From: Caldisericum exile AZM16c01
GTDB lineage: Bacteria > Caldisericota > Caldisericia > Caldisericales > Caldisericaceae
Length of the DNA stretch: 64,000 bases
NCBI RefSeq assembly: GCF_000284335.1
Contig: NC_017096.1
Coordinates: 124,001 to 188,000 of the forward strand
Reading direction: 5' to 3'
In this document: one piece after another, positions 8,964 to 17,340 of the stretch
Layout: each line of letters starts with the position of its first letter
Numbering within the stretch: position 1 is the stretch's first letter
Position numbers and translations under genes: made by a program
Notes under the pieces: generated by a model
The model's database searches: none
The model's input: the letters and a program-made list of their open reading frames with translations, nothing else
What the model was told of the DNA's origin: nothing

Positions 8964-9089
8964 TTGTTAAAAATTCTTTCCGTTTTTCTTCAAATTCACG
9001 GAACTTTTTTCAAGGTTTTTGTATCTATTATATGAGAGGAAAAATTTTACAAAATTTATGCAGATTTTCTGAAATCCTCTTAAAAGGTA
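8964..9089. other. AT-rich spacer without recognisable gene
   Basis: Between repeat copy A and the AG tract. I see no coding frame, tRNA or strong hairpin. The sequence is rich in TTTTC/AAAAT runs. Confidence 0.5.
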
Positions 9090-9146
<57 letters not shown>

Positions 9147-9388
9147 GGAAGAAAAATTATAGATTTGAGGGAGAGAGAACTCAAGAGAAATAGTTTCAAT
9201 ATTTTCTTGAGTATTTGTTAGGAGCGGAATCTCCCTCGGAAGGGAAGGTGATGCACTTAAATGAGGGCAAGGCTCCGAAGAAATGGAGGTGAAAAGAGGA
9301 AAAAAGAAGAAAAGAATTTAAACACACTTTTAGCAAAAAAGTTTTGAAGTTTGTAATAGATAAGTAAAATTTAACAAAGGAGGTTAAA
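9147..9388 (+). promoter_or_regulatory. long structured 5' leader of the amidase gene
   Basis: About 240 nt separate the promoter from the start codon. ACTCAAGAGAA (9179-9189) pairs with TTTTCTTGAGT (9202-9212), an 11-bp stem with one G-U pair. GGAGC (9221-9225) pairs with GCTCC (9272-9276) and encloses CCCT/AGGG. The final AAAGGAGG ribosome site lies before ATG 9389. I could not match it to a known riboswitch class. Confidence 0.4.
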
Positions 9389-10669
9389 ATGAATACGAAG
9401 TTTAGAATGTTTTTGACTGTTTTTATTGTTTTAGTTTGCATTTTTTCAACTTTAAAGATTGTGCATACAAGTGGGCAGGAAGGAGTGAAACAGGATTTGA
9501 TTGTCACAGAACTTTCAAATGTTCTAAAGGAGTGGTACTATGGGGTTCGTTCAACTAGTTTTAAAAACATAACCGTCAATGTTTCTCAGGCGAATGATAT
9601 TCAACCTGTAAAAATTGGAGATGGAAAGGCTGAAGCAGTTTTTTATGTAAAAGCAACAATGATTCCAAAAGCAACATTAGAAGAAGCATCACAATCTCCT
9701 TTCTTAAAAGGTATGCAAAGGTATCTGAATGAAAATAAAACAAAACTTACTCCCGCTCAAATTAAAACTGTGGAATTAGCAATTAAAGAAAAATACGATG
9801 CATTAAAAGACATGGTTAGTAAATTGCATGAAGAAAATGGGACTTTTAAGGTTGTATGTGGTATTACGTCTGAAGGAACAATCGATAAAAACAGTGTAAA
9901 GATTTTCTATGATGTTTCTGTTAAAGGGGAGGCAAGATGGGAAGATACAAACAATTCATTTGTTTCTTCTACATTCACATACGACGTAGAGGAGAAGAGA
10001 GGTTACACTGAAATTAAGGGTTTAATTGAGAAATTATATTCGTCAAATGTTTCTGCAAATCCAATTTCTCCCAATAGTGTTTATCAGAATCTTTACAACA
10101 GAACTAATGCTAAAAATTATGCTGACCTGTATACGAGTGAAGCTCTTCAGAGTAAAACTATTACTTGCTGGATAAACAATACACCAGTAGTTTCTCAATA
10201 TACAGATATGAGTTATTGGAACAATTCACAATACCCTTTGACGAAGTATTCTAATGGCTACTATGAACAGTTAGCTTGTAATAATTGCGCTGACTTTGTT
10301 TCCCAGGCAATGTATTACGGTGGAATGGCTATAGATAATTATTGGAACCCTTCAATTAGAAAAACAGGATTTGGTGGTAAGTGGTGTTGGACTTTTGTTC
10401 CCGACCTTACAGACTATATGGTAAGTAGAGGTGATTGGTCTTCATGCTCATATAATAGCTTAGATATTGGAGATGTAGCTGTATTTTGGCGTTATAATCA
10501 ATATGGCCAAATTGAAAGGTATCACGTTGCCATGGATGATTACTCCTATGGTTATTATGGAATCTATTATAACTATTTTGCAGCGCACACAAATGACGTG
10601 AAAAACCACTACTACGATTCATCAAGCAAATATCTTTATAAAGTTAGTTGCTGGAGATTTACACCATGA
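9389..10669 (+). CDS. secreted protein with C-terminal amidase (Amidase_6-like) domain
   Basis: 426 residues. An N-terminal hydrophobic segment (about 6-25) acts as signal or anchor. Residues 30-240 form a region with no family I recognise. The C-terminal part (about 250-426) has the Cys/His layout of the putative amidase domain PF12671: ACNNCADFVSQAMYYGG (nucleophile Cys) and RYHVAMDD (His), plus many aromatic residues. Such domains are linked to cell-wall peptide hydrolysis outside the cell. The start is set by AAAGGAGG upstream. The stop overlaps the next gene as ATGA, so the two are coupled. It lies between two copies of a mobile repeat, suggesting an acquired cassette. Confidence 0.75.
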   Translation: MNTKFRMFLTVFIVLVCIFSTLKIVHTSGQEGVKQDLIVTELSNVLKEWYYGVRSTSFKNITVNVSQANDIQPVKIGDGKAEAVFYVKATMIPKATLEEASQSPFLKGMQRYLNENKTKLTPAQIKTVELAIKEKYDALKDMVSKLHEENGTFKVVCGITSEGTIDKNSVKIFYDVSVKGEARWEDTNNSFVSSTFTYDVEEKRGYTEIKGLIEKLYSSNVSANPISPNSVYQNLYNRTNAKNYADLYTSEALQSKTITCWINNTPVVSQYTDMSYWNNSQYPLTKYSNGYYEQLACNNCADFVSQAMYYGGMAIDNYWNPSIRKTGFGGKWCWTFVPDLTDYMVSRGDWSSCSYNSLDIGDVAVFWRYNQYGQIERYHVAMDDYSYGYYGIYYNYFAAHTNDVKNHYYDSSSKYLYKVSCWRFTP

Positions 10670-11952
10670 TGACAAGAAAGACAATTATTCTGTTTTTAAT
10701 TTTGCTCGTTTTGTTTGTATCTACTTCTGGGTGCAATAATAAGATAGAGGCACCCTCCGAGAGTTCCATCCCATTTTTAACATTCTCAGTTAATCAAAAA
10801 GCAGGTTATGTTGAGGCATATCTAAATTACTGGGATATCGCAAATGGAAAGATTTTACAGACAAACAAGGTTCTGTATATAGTTAAAGCTCAACCAAACC
10901 GTACTGATAAACCTGGAGTTTGGGATTGGAGCATGCCGGTTCACTATTTTGGTCCTCCTTTATCCTGGGATGGGGAAAGCTACATTTATCTTTCAAGTCA
11001 ATATCATAATGTAAAAAACTCCTTCAATTTCAAAATCACAATGTTTGATGATCCAATAGATTCTGCTAAATTCGCTTCTGGCAAGGTAATTAAAGATTAT
11101 GACCTCTTTAATTATTCACAGAATCTTCAGGTGCAAATGAAAAATGTTGGAGGTATCAACTATCTAAAGGAGAAATATAGCGATTTTACTTATCGAGTGT
11201 TTGATAACAATGGAAAAAAACTTATAGAAAAAGAAATTAAAATCTCCCTCTATAACGATGTATTTCATGGAGGTGTCGATATAGGAGAGGCCTGTCTTTA
11301 TGAGAAGGATAAGAATGAGGTCAAACAACTTCTTCTCTATTATGATAGTGTAGGAATGGGACATTTTCTTATCTGTACGATTAATTTAGAGAAAGGCACA
11401 TATGAGTGGAATGAAGTAACTGGCCTTAAAGGATGCATTCCATATATGAACCAATCAGAGGTATCAATTATTGAAGGTAAATTCTATGTTCCTTTGTGTG
11501 GTTGTTATATCGGCGTTATAAATCCAGATGATTATACTTGTAAACTTTTCGATCAGCAAGAAATATTTAAATCTTTATCTTTTTATAATGCCCCGATTTA
11601 TTGTGGTGGATACCCAGCAATTCCGGGTGAGTATAAGGACTTTCTTATTCTTAATGGCACTGTAGATTACGGAGAGAAAACTAAAGACGAAACTCTATCA
11701 GAAAATTACAGACACCTCTGGATAGCGTTTAACACTAAAACAAATGAGATTGCTTCGATACTGGAGTGGAGTTCTCTTGAGCCCAAATTCATCGTTGTAA
11801 GAGACAGGAATGGAAAGGAGTTATCAAAAGTAGAAACCGATAAACTAATAAAAAATATTAGCAAACTTTATAATGTTAACGGAGAGTCCTATATTAAAGG
11901 CTTTTTCATCTTTGAAAATTTTGTTCGATTTCCACATAAAAATGGAGGTTAA
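10666..11952 (+). CDS. lipoprotein of unknown function
   Basis: 428 residues from ATG 10666, which overlaps the amidase stop (ATGA) and has GGAG upstream. An earlier TTG at 10648 is possible but less likely. The N-terminus is a lipoprotein signal with lipobox STSGC, so the mature protein would be membrane-tethered outside the cytoplasm. The rest is rich in beta-strand-like segments, Tyr, Trp and Asn, with an internal CGCYIGVINPDDY segment. No family is recognised. Coupling to the amidase suggests a partner, receptor or immunity-like role, but nothing in the sequence proves it. Confidence 0.75.
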   Translation: MMTRKTIILFLILLVLFVSTSGCNNKIEAPSESSIPFLTFSVNQKAGYVEAYLNYWDIANGKILQTNKVLYIVKAQPNRTDKPGVWDWSMPVHYFGPPLSWDGESYIYLSSQYHNVKNSFNFKITMFDDPIDSAKFASGKVIKDYDLFNYSQNLQVQMKNVGGINYLKEKYSDFTYRVFDNNGKKLIEKEIKISLYNDVFHGGVDIGEACLYEKDKNEVKQLLLYYDSVGMGHFLICTINLEKGTYEWNEVTGLKGCIPYMNQSEVSIIEGKFYVPLCGCYIGVINPDDYTCKLFDQQEIFKSLSFYNAPIYCGGYPAIPGEYKDFLILNGTVDYGEKTKDETLSENYRHLWIAFNTKTNEIASILEWSSLEPKFIVVRDRNGKELSKVETDKLIKNISKLYNVNGESYIKGFFIFENFVRFPHKNGG

Positions 11953-12257
11953 GAAAGCAAAGTTTGCAACTACTCTTCGTGAATTTGTTGCTAAATTTAT
12001 GAGGAATAATAAGGGAGGTAAATGTCTCCCTCAGATTGTATAACACATATTTGAGAATGCAGAAACTATCTAATTAAAAACTCACTTATAAGTTTAGACA
12101 TTCTTTTAAGAATGGGAAAACCTAAAACTTAAATCAGAAAAAATTTTTAGAAATTCACTTTAAAATTTGCACAACCTTCATGACTAAAAACAATTGATTA
12201 AACTATTGTTAAAAGCATGCGAAAGGAATGTATATAAATAAAGTCTAAATACTCTTG
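11953..12257. other. intergenic, AT-rich, no clear gene
   Basis: A short AGGGAG/CTCCCT hairpin (12012-12031) without a T-run is the only structure seen. A 33-codon frame (11943-12044) overlaps the lipoprotein end but lacks a ribosome site. I see no tRNA or promoter of quality. Confidence 0.5.
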
Positions 12258-12556
12258 CCTAAATGAAGTAAATCTCCAAATTCTCCTTGTATTTTTGTTG
12301 CTAAGACATAGGCTTTATATAGAACCCGCTTAAGAAGGACACAGGTTACAGAGGAATAAATTTAAGCACATATTAAAAAGAGTTTTCCTCTCCAAAACAC
12401 TAAGGACAGGATAACTTGCTTAAAATACATAAAACAAACCAAACTTGCACCACACATTTAAATCAGGCTAAAATGTGAAAAAAATGCCTCAAAACTTTCA
12501 AATTTTTTAAAAAAGTATTAAAATTTTTTAAAGTGATAAAAAATGCTCAATTTAGG
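12258..12556. repeat. MITE-like 0.3 kb repeat, copy B (intact)
   Basis: 299 bp, starting CCTAAATGAAG and ending CAATTTAGG, with imperfect terminal inverted repeats and close identity to copy A along its length. It shows the uninterrupted sequence TGCCTCAAAACTTTC where copy A carries the IS. It ends 2 bp before the THEP1 stop codon. No protein is encoded. Its conserved interior, including the CTTTATATAGAACCCGCTT segment, has no function I can name. Confidence 0.75.
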
Positions 12557-12558
12557 TT

Positions 12559-13068
12559 TCAAAGAATTCTCATTTTTTGAAGTTCTGTTAGAATTTCATG
12601 TTTTATCTTTTGATAGTTTTCTCTTGTAAGAGTATAAATTTTATATTGCTCAAAGTCTTTAACAAAGTCTCTATGAAGCGTCCCTACAATATTTTTATTT
12701 CTTTGAAGATTTTCAAGAAAATATTTCCTAAACTTATTTGAGTAAAATTCCATCTTGCCTATTTCATCGATAAGAACAATTTTAGGAGAGTCATCAAATA
12801 CTTTAAGTGCAATTCTTTCGAAATTTTCAATATTTAGGAAATATTTACCGAATTTTATATTTGAAAAACCTTCAAGTGATGCAAAAATAAGTTTTTCTTT
12901 GGTTTTTAAGTCTTCAATTGTAAATCCCTTACGAAAGCCTTTTTCCCGAATTTCTTCGGTAATGAATCCCGAGAAAGCCACTCCTTTTATTTTCAAAAGT
13001 TCACCGATTTCTTTAATTAGTGTAGTTTTTCCACAGGCAGGGTTTCCTGTTATAAAAATTTTTTCCAC
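12559..13068 (-). CDS. THEP1-family nucleoside-triphosphatase
   Basis: 169 residues. Walker A GNPACGKTT near the N-terminus, GFITEEIREKGFRKGF (typical THEP1 beta-hairpin) and Walker B VLIDEIGKMEF match the NTPase_1 family (PF03266), known from Aquifex, Thermotoga and archaea. These cytoplasmic enzymes hydrolyse several NTPs; their biological role is unsettled. It begins with GTG. TATAAT (13074-13079 on the minus strand) ends 5 nt before that codon and no Shine-Dalgarno exists, so the mRNA is probably leaderless. The divergent neighbour has the same arrangement. Confidence 0.9.
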   Translation of the reverse strand: MEKIFITGNPACGKTTLIKEIGELLKIKGVAFSGFITEEIREKGFRKGFTIEDLKTKEKLIFASLEGFSNIKFGKYFLNIENFERIALKVFDDSPKIVLIDEIGKMEFYSNKFRKYFLENLQRNKNIVGTLHRDFVKDFEQYKIYTLTRENYQKIKHEILTELQKMRIL

Positions 13069-13107
13069 AATATATTATAGATTTATTGTGATACAATTAA
13101 ATTGTGG
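13066..13107. promoter_or_regulatory. divergent leaderless promoters with nested inverted repeats
   Basis: Only 35 bp separate the two GTG start codons. Minus: TATAAT at 13079-13074, five bases, then GTG. Plus: TACAAT at 13092-13097 with an extended -10 TG at 13089-13090, six bases, then GTG 13104. CACAATA (13066-13072) mirrors TATTGTG (13084-13090), and CCACAAT (13065-13071) mirrors ATTGTGG (13101-13107). The repeats may be an operator or just a result of the two similar start regions. Confidence 0.6.
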
Positions 13108-14330
13108 AACAAATTGAGAATTGGGTACTGTTGCTTAAAACGTACACAGAGGTGCGAATTCGTCACTTTGAGGTTCCTCTGTATGTCTTGAATTATAAGG
13201 TTTCTTATCCTCCTCTTACAAGGTACATTATTTTTTACTATCTAATTAATACAATAAACCTACTTTCAACAATAACTTTTATAGGACTCATTTTACTTGT
13301 AATAATTGGGCTACTTAAAAAGCATTCTGCACCGGTTGAGAAGTATAATCCAAAGAAAATTGTCTCCATTGTTACTGCTCACAATGAAGAATCGTCAATT
13401 GGTGTTATTCTTGATTCATTATTTTATGCAAACTTTGACGAGGTGTATCTTGTTGCGGATGCTTGCACTGATAGAACTATCGAGATTGCAAGAGAAAAAG
13501 GTGCAAATGTAATTGAAGTGGATAAACACTCGAAATCAAAGGCGCTAAATGAGGCGATACCAATAATAGTTGATAAAGTTGGAGAAAACTCTTTCTACAT
13601 GTTTTTTGATGCAGGCAATTATGTACCAAAGGATTTTCTTTTTAAAGCATTACCATATATTAAAGCATATCCAATTATCCAATTTAGGACTCGCAATGCA
13701 AATTTTAAAACATGGGTTTCCCGCATGTTCGTTATCATGTCTGCCTTCTTCTTTAAAATCCAGGAAGCACTTAATAACCTTGGTTTATCTGCAATCTTAA
13801 ATGGCTTTGGATGGGGTGCCTATGGTTTTGTTTTGAAGGAATATCCATACACTTGCAGAAGTATAACTGATGATTTTGAATATAGCCTCAAGATAAAATA
13901 CAACATTACATACATTGGTTCTGTAAGTATCTACGATGAAAAACCTGAGGATTTTTTGACCTCTTTTAAACAGAGGTTACGTTGGATCAGAGGCTATTTT
14001 TATGAGATGTTTTTTGATATCAAGAGTTTTAAGTGTAAACCCTATTTTCTCTTCCTTCCGCTTTCGTTTCTTTTCTGGATTATAAGTATTGTTGCACTTC
14101 TCACAAATTTCCGAATTATTACTGTGGCTTCATCCTTTGTAATAAACTCAATTCTGTTTTTCTTTACTCTTGATAAAAATGACCTAAATATGGTTAAATC
14201 TTATGATATCTTTATTTTCTTTTTCTTTAACCTTACAAACCTCATTGTAATTTTTATTGCCCTTTTTACGTGTAAGAACACAAAGTGGTTTAGAACACCT
14301 CATAAAGGAATTGTTGAAACAAAGGTATAA
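13104..14330 (+). CDS. membrane glycosyltransferase, family 2
   Basis: 408 residues. One or two N-terminal membrane helices (about 45-70), a GT-A domain (about 85-290) and three C-terminal helices. GT2 landmarks are SIVTAHNEESSIG, VADACTDRT, FFDAGN, ITDDFEYS and QRLRWIRG (QxxRW). This layout is shared with processive or lipid-linked glycosyltransferases that build extracellular polysaccharide. DAGN replaces the more usual DADN. The GTG start has no ribosome site and lies 7 nt after a -10 box. Product is unknown. Confidence 0.85.
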   Translation: MEQIENWVLLLKTYTEVRIRHFEVPLYVLNYKVSYPPLTRYIIFYYLINTINLLSTITFIGLILLVIIGLLKKHSAPVEKYNPKKIVSIVTAHNEESSIGVILDSLFYANFDEVYLVADACTDRTIEIAREKGANVIEVDKHSKSKALNEAIPIIVDKVGENSFYMFFDAGNYVPKDFLFKALPYIKAYPIIQFRTRNANFKTWVSRMFVIMSAFFFKIQEALNNLGLSAILNGFGWGAYGFVLKEYPYTCRSITDDFEYSLKIKYNITYIGSVSIYDEKPEDFLTSFKQRLRWIRGYFYEMFFDIKSFKCKPYFLFLPLSFLFWIISIVALLTNFRIITVASSFVINSILFFFTLDKNDLNMVKSYDIFIFFFFNLTNLIVIFIALFTCKNTKWFRTPHKGIVETKV

Positions 14331-14539
14331 ATCTTTTGGTCTTTTTTGTTGCTCAATAATATTAGGAAAAGAAATAAAGTTATTGTAAGGCGTGTAGTAT
14401 AGGTGGTGTAAAAAATTTACATAGAATTGCATTTGGAATTAAAAAGGTTATGACAACTTACCTCAAAAAGCATTGAGTAAGCGAAAAAATTGTAAGTTGA
14501 AATATTTTTAATAAAAAGTTATTTTTTAAAATTTTTTGC
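14331..14539. other. intergenic region before the TPP riboswitch
   Basis: No gene seen. A dyad TGTAAA-N3-TTTACA lies at 14407-14421 and resembles half-sites found near the aco and liv promoters. AT-rich otherwise. Confidence 0.5.
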
Positions 14540-14545
14540 TATAAT
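14540..14545 (+). promoter_or_regulatory. -10 box of the thi transporter operon
   Basis: TATAAT directly before the TPP aptamer, so transcription would start around 14552, at the first paired bases of the aptamer. The -35 region is weak. Confidence 0.6.
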
Positions 14546-14552
14546 ATTATTG

Positions 14553-14687
14553 ACCTCGGGGGAGCCCTTTGTGGCTGAGAGGGATGTACTGTTACATCCG
14601 ACCCCTCGAACCTGATCCGGGTAATGCCGGCGTAGGGAGATGGTGCAAGGCAAAAGCCTACACCCTCCCAAAATGCGGGAGGTTTTT
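14553..14687 (+). promoter_or_regulatory. TPP (THI-box) riboswitch with terminator/SD-sequestering hairpin
   Basis: The aptamer (14553-14644) has GGCTGAGAGGGA, the ACCTGATCCGGGTAATGCC core and GGCGTAGGGA, the standard TPP-binding elements. The platform is readable. The 3' aptamer strand GGGAG-AT-GGTG (14635-14645) can pair with CACCCTCCC (14661-14669). When TPP holds the aptamer closed, CCTCCC (14664-14669) pairs instead with GGGAGG (14677-14682), followed by five T. GGGAGG is also the ribosome site of the permease gene (TTG start 14692), so the hairpin can act on transcription, translation or both. Confidence 0.96.
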
Positions 14688-14691
14688 AAAT

Positions 14692-15567
14692 TTGAAAAAA
14701 ACGTTAAAGGTTGTTGAAATTGCACTTGCTTTTGGACTTTTTGTACTTACTCTTTCAAAGTCCTCAATTATTTCTATCGTTGCGTTTTTCCTTTTCGTGG
14801 TTCTTTTGGTAAGGTTGATTAAGAATTCACGAATTCTAAAAGGTATCTCATTTGTCCTATTTTTGTATCTTTGGCAAATAATCTCCATACATAAACTTGT
14901 TCCTTCTTATATACTTCCCTCGCCTATGGAAACTCTTCAAATCGTCTTAACTCAATCAAATGTGATTTTACCAAATCTTATAGCAACTCTTGAGGTTACA
15001 TTTATTGGGTTTTTCTTTTCAATCCTCTTTGGGATACTTCTTGCACTTATCATGCACATCGCAAAGCCAATAGAAGACCTTATTTACCCTATTGCAGTTA
15101 TAACACAGTCCACACCAACCATTGCAATTGCACCTCTTATAATCTTATGGCTTGGCTTTGGAACGCTTCCAAAAATTGTTGTTGTTATTTGGGCTACATT
15201 TTTCCCCATAACGGTAAATACGCTTCTTGGACTACGCACCGTCGATTCCGACATGATTGATGTTTTAAAGGCAATTTCAGCAAAGAAGAGCGATATATTC
15301 AAGTATGTGATTTTCCCGCACACATTTACATACATCATAACAGGCATTGAGATTTCATCTCCCTATGCCATTTTGGGCACCCTTACAGCAGAGTGGATGG
15401 GGACAACCGTTGGCATGGGACTATACATAAGAAGGTCTTTTTCCTCTTTTAGACTGGATCAGGTTTTTGCAGGAACAATTATTATAATTATCTTCAGCCT
15501 TCTTATGTGGGGCTCTGCAACGATCCTGAGGCAAAGATTCACACGCTACTTAGGAGGTGAAAAATGA
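14692..15567 (+). CDS. thiX: ABC transporter permease, thiamine-precursor type
   Basis: 291 residues from TTG 14692, chosen because GGGAGG lies 9 bp upstream and earlier in-frame codons fall inside the riboswitch. Two extra N-terminal helices precede a standard binding-protein-dependent permease domain with an EAA-like loop (LKAISAKKSDIFKYVIFP). The TPP riboswitch and the ThiY-like neighbour point to uptake of a thiamine pyrimidine precursor (as for ThiXYZ with formylaminopyrimidine). The stop overlaps the next start as ATGA. Confidence 0.85.
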   Translation: MKKTLKVVEIALAFGLFVLTLSKSSIISIVAFFLFVVLLVRLIKNSRILKGISFVLFLYLWQIISIHKLVPSYILPSPMETLQIVLTQSNVILPNLIATLEVTFIGFFFSILFGILLALIMHIAKPIEDLIYPIAVITQSTPTIAIAPLIILWLGFGTLPKIVVVIWATFFPITVNTLLGLRTVDSDMIDVLKAISAKKSDIFKYVIFPHTFTYIITGIEISSPYAILGTLTAEWMGTTVGMGLYIRRSFSSFRLDQVFAGTIIIIIFSLLMWGSATILRQRFTRYLGGEK

Positions 15568-16562
15568 AAAAAGTAATTCTGTTTTTGTTGAGTTTTGTAA
15601 TTCTTTTTTCTTCGTTTGGATGTGCTCCGAAGGAGACGAAACTCTCAAATCTCACAAAGGTAACACTCATGCTTGACTGGACACCAAATACAAATCACAC
15701 TGGCATATATGTTGCAATTGACAAAGGTTATTTTAAGGAAAGGAATCTTGATGTTACAGTTGTTCAGCCGTCTGAGGTGTGGCCAGAAACTGCTGTTTCA
15801 GGCGGGAAGGCCGACTTTGGAATTTCGTTTCAGGAGTCGCTTACCCAGTATGTGGTAAATGAAGGTGCGCCACTTGTTGCAATATCTGCAATTCTCCAAC
15901 ATGATACATCAGGTCTAATATGGCTTAAAGATTCAGGTATCACTTCTCCAAAAGATTTTTCAAACAAGACCTATGGAGGTTGGGGAAGCGCTTGGGAAAG
16001 TGCAATTATTGATTATGTTGCAAGAATGAATGGAGTTAACCCTTCAACAATTAAGAAAGTTGAACTTGGTGTATTTGATGCTATTACAGGGCTTCAAAAG
16101 AAGGTCTATGACTTCACATGGGTTTACTATGGATGGGAAGGAATTGATGCGCAATTGCGAGGACTGAACTTTGACTTTTACAGTTTGAAGGACAATATTC
16201 CCAATTTTGATCACTATACTCCTATATTTATCACAAGTAAAAGTATGATAGAAAATCACCCCGACATAGTAAAGGCATTTGTTGAGGCAATTTCTGAAGG
16301 CTATACCTATGCTTATAAGAACCCAAAGGATGCTGCCCAAATTCTTCTAAGGTATGCACCCGAACTTGATAAAAACCTTGTTATAAAATCACAAGAATGG
16401 CTTTCGCCATACTATCTTGATGAATCTGGTTGTTTTGGTGTGATGAAAGAGTCTGTGTTTAGGAATTTTACAGACCTCATGTATAATCTTGGAATTATTA
16501 AAAGTAAGCCCCAGGATGTTAATACACTTTTTACAAACGAGTTTCTTCCATGCAAGAAGTAG
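15564..16562 (+). CDS. thiY: thiamine-precursor ABC transporter binding lipoprotein (NMT1/THI5-like)
   Basis: 332 residues. Lipobox SSFGC at the end of a short signal peptide; the mature protein is therefore tethered outside. LDWTPNTNHTGIYVA and the following DKGYFKERNLDV are the hallmark start of the NMT1/THI5-like fold that binds pyrimidine thiamine precursors. GKADFGISFQESL is the usual second motif. It is the middle gene of the riboswitch-controlled operon, overlapping both neighbours. Substrate is inferred from family and regulation. Confidence 0.88.
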   Translation: MKKVILFLLSFVILFSSFGCAPKETKLSNLTKVTLMLDWTPNTNHTGIYVAIDKGYFKERNLDVTVVQPSEVWPETAVSGGKADFGISFQESLTQYVVNEGAPLVAISAILQHDTSGLIWLKDSGITSPKDFSNKTYGGWGSAWESAIIDYVARMNGVNPSTIKKVELGVFDAITGLQKKVYDFTWVYYGWEGIDAQLRGLNFDFYSLKDNIPNFDHYTPIFITSKSMIENHPDIVKAFVEAISEGYTYAYKNPKDAAQILLRYAPELDKNLVIKSQEWLSPYYLDESGCFGVMKESVFRNFTDLMYNLGIIKSKPQDVNTLFTNEFLPCKK

Positions 16563-17275
16563 AAGTTTCGAGTGTTAAAGTTTATTACGAAGGTTTCCTT
16601 GCGGTAAATGGTATAAGTTTCGCATTACCTAAGGGAAGTTATCTTTCGATAATTGGCCCTTCTGGGTGTGGAAAAACATCTCTTCTTAAGGCTATAGGTG
16701 GACTTTTGCCTTACGAAGGATACATTTCACGCCCCGAGGGGCCTTTAGGCTATATGCCACAAAAAGGAGTACTACTCCCTTGGTATTCGCTTTTGAAAAA
16801 TCTTGAAATTCCCCTTCTTATAAGAGGGGTAAGTGAAGTTGAAGCAAGAAAAAGAGTGCTCGATGTGCTTCCTCAATTTGGACTTAAAGGGTTTGAAAAT
16901 TACTTTCCAAATGCTCTTTCAGGGGGTATGTATCAAAGGGCGGCACTCCTTCGCACGCTTTTAACGAATTCGGAATTATTACTTTTAGACGAGCCGTTTG
17001 GTGCAGTGGATGCCTTAAATAGACGTAAACTGTGGCTTTATCTTGAAGATATGCGACAAAAATTCAATTTTTCAACCATAATGGTTACTCACGATGTTGA
17101 AGAGGCAGTATTTCTTTCAGATATAATCGTTATTATGCACAAATACCCCGGCGAATTAAAAGAAATTGTTGAGATAAATTTACCGCACCCAAGAACACTT
17201 CAAACAATTTCAACTGATGAGTTTTCTTCAAAAGTTGAGCATGTCCTTGAAAAAATAATCGGAGAAAATATTTAG
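16550..17275 (+). CDS. thiZ: ABC transporter ATPase, thiamine-precursor type
   Basis: 241 residues. Walker A GPSGCGKTS, Q-loop region GYMPQKG, signature LSGGMYQR, Walker B LLLLDEPFGAVD and H-loop VTHDVEEA are all present. It starts 13 bp inside the binding-protein gene. With the two preceding genes it forms a complete importer controlled by TPP. No thiamine biosynthesis genes accompany it in this window. Confidence 0.9.
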   Translation: MQEVEVSSVKVYYEGFLAVNGISFALPKGSYLSIIGPSGCGKTSLLKAIGGLLPYEGYISRPEGPLGYMPQKGVLLPWYSLLKNLEIPLLIRGVSEVEARKRVLDVLPQFGLKGFENYFPNALSGGMYQRAALLRTLLTNSELLLLDEPFGAVDALNRRKLWLYLEDMRQKFNFSTIMVTHDVEEAVFLSDIIVIMHKYPGELKEIVEINLPHPRTLQTISTDEFSSKVEHVLEKIIGENI

Positions 17276-17340
17276 ATAGGCACACCCATTTCAATTTCTT
17301 TTTGTTGTTTTTCAATACTATAATGTTTCTGAGGTGGGAA

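Noticed and set aside
9221-9276. Possible cobalamin or c-di-GMP riboswitch in the amidase leader
   Set aside because: Only isolated words resemble these classes; the conserved cores are not present. Kept as an unassigned structured leader.
12012-12031. Terminator after the lipoprotein gene
   Set aside because: 6-bp stem without following T-run; not enough for a call.
11943-12044. 33-codon frame overlapping the end of the lipoprotein gene
   Set aside because: No ribosome site, no recognisable motif and in the wrong frame of the preceding gene; chance frames of this size are common.
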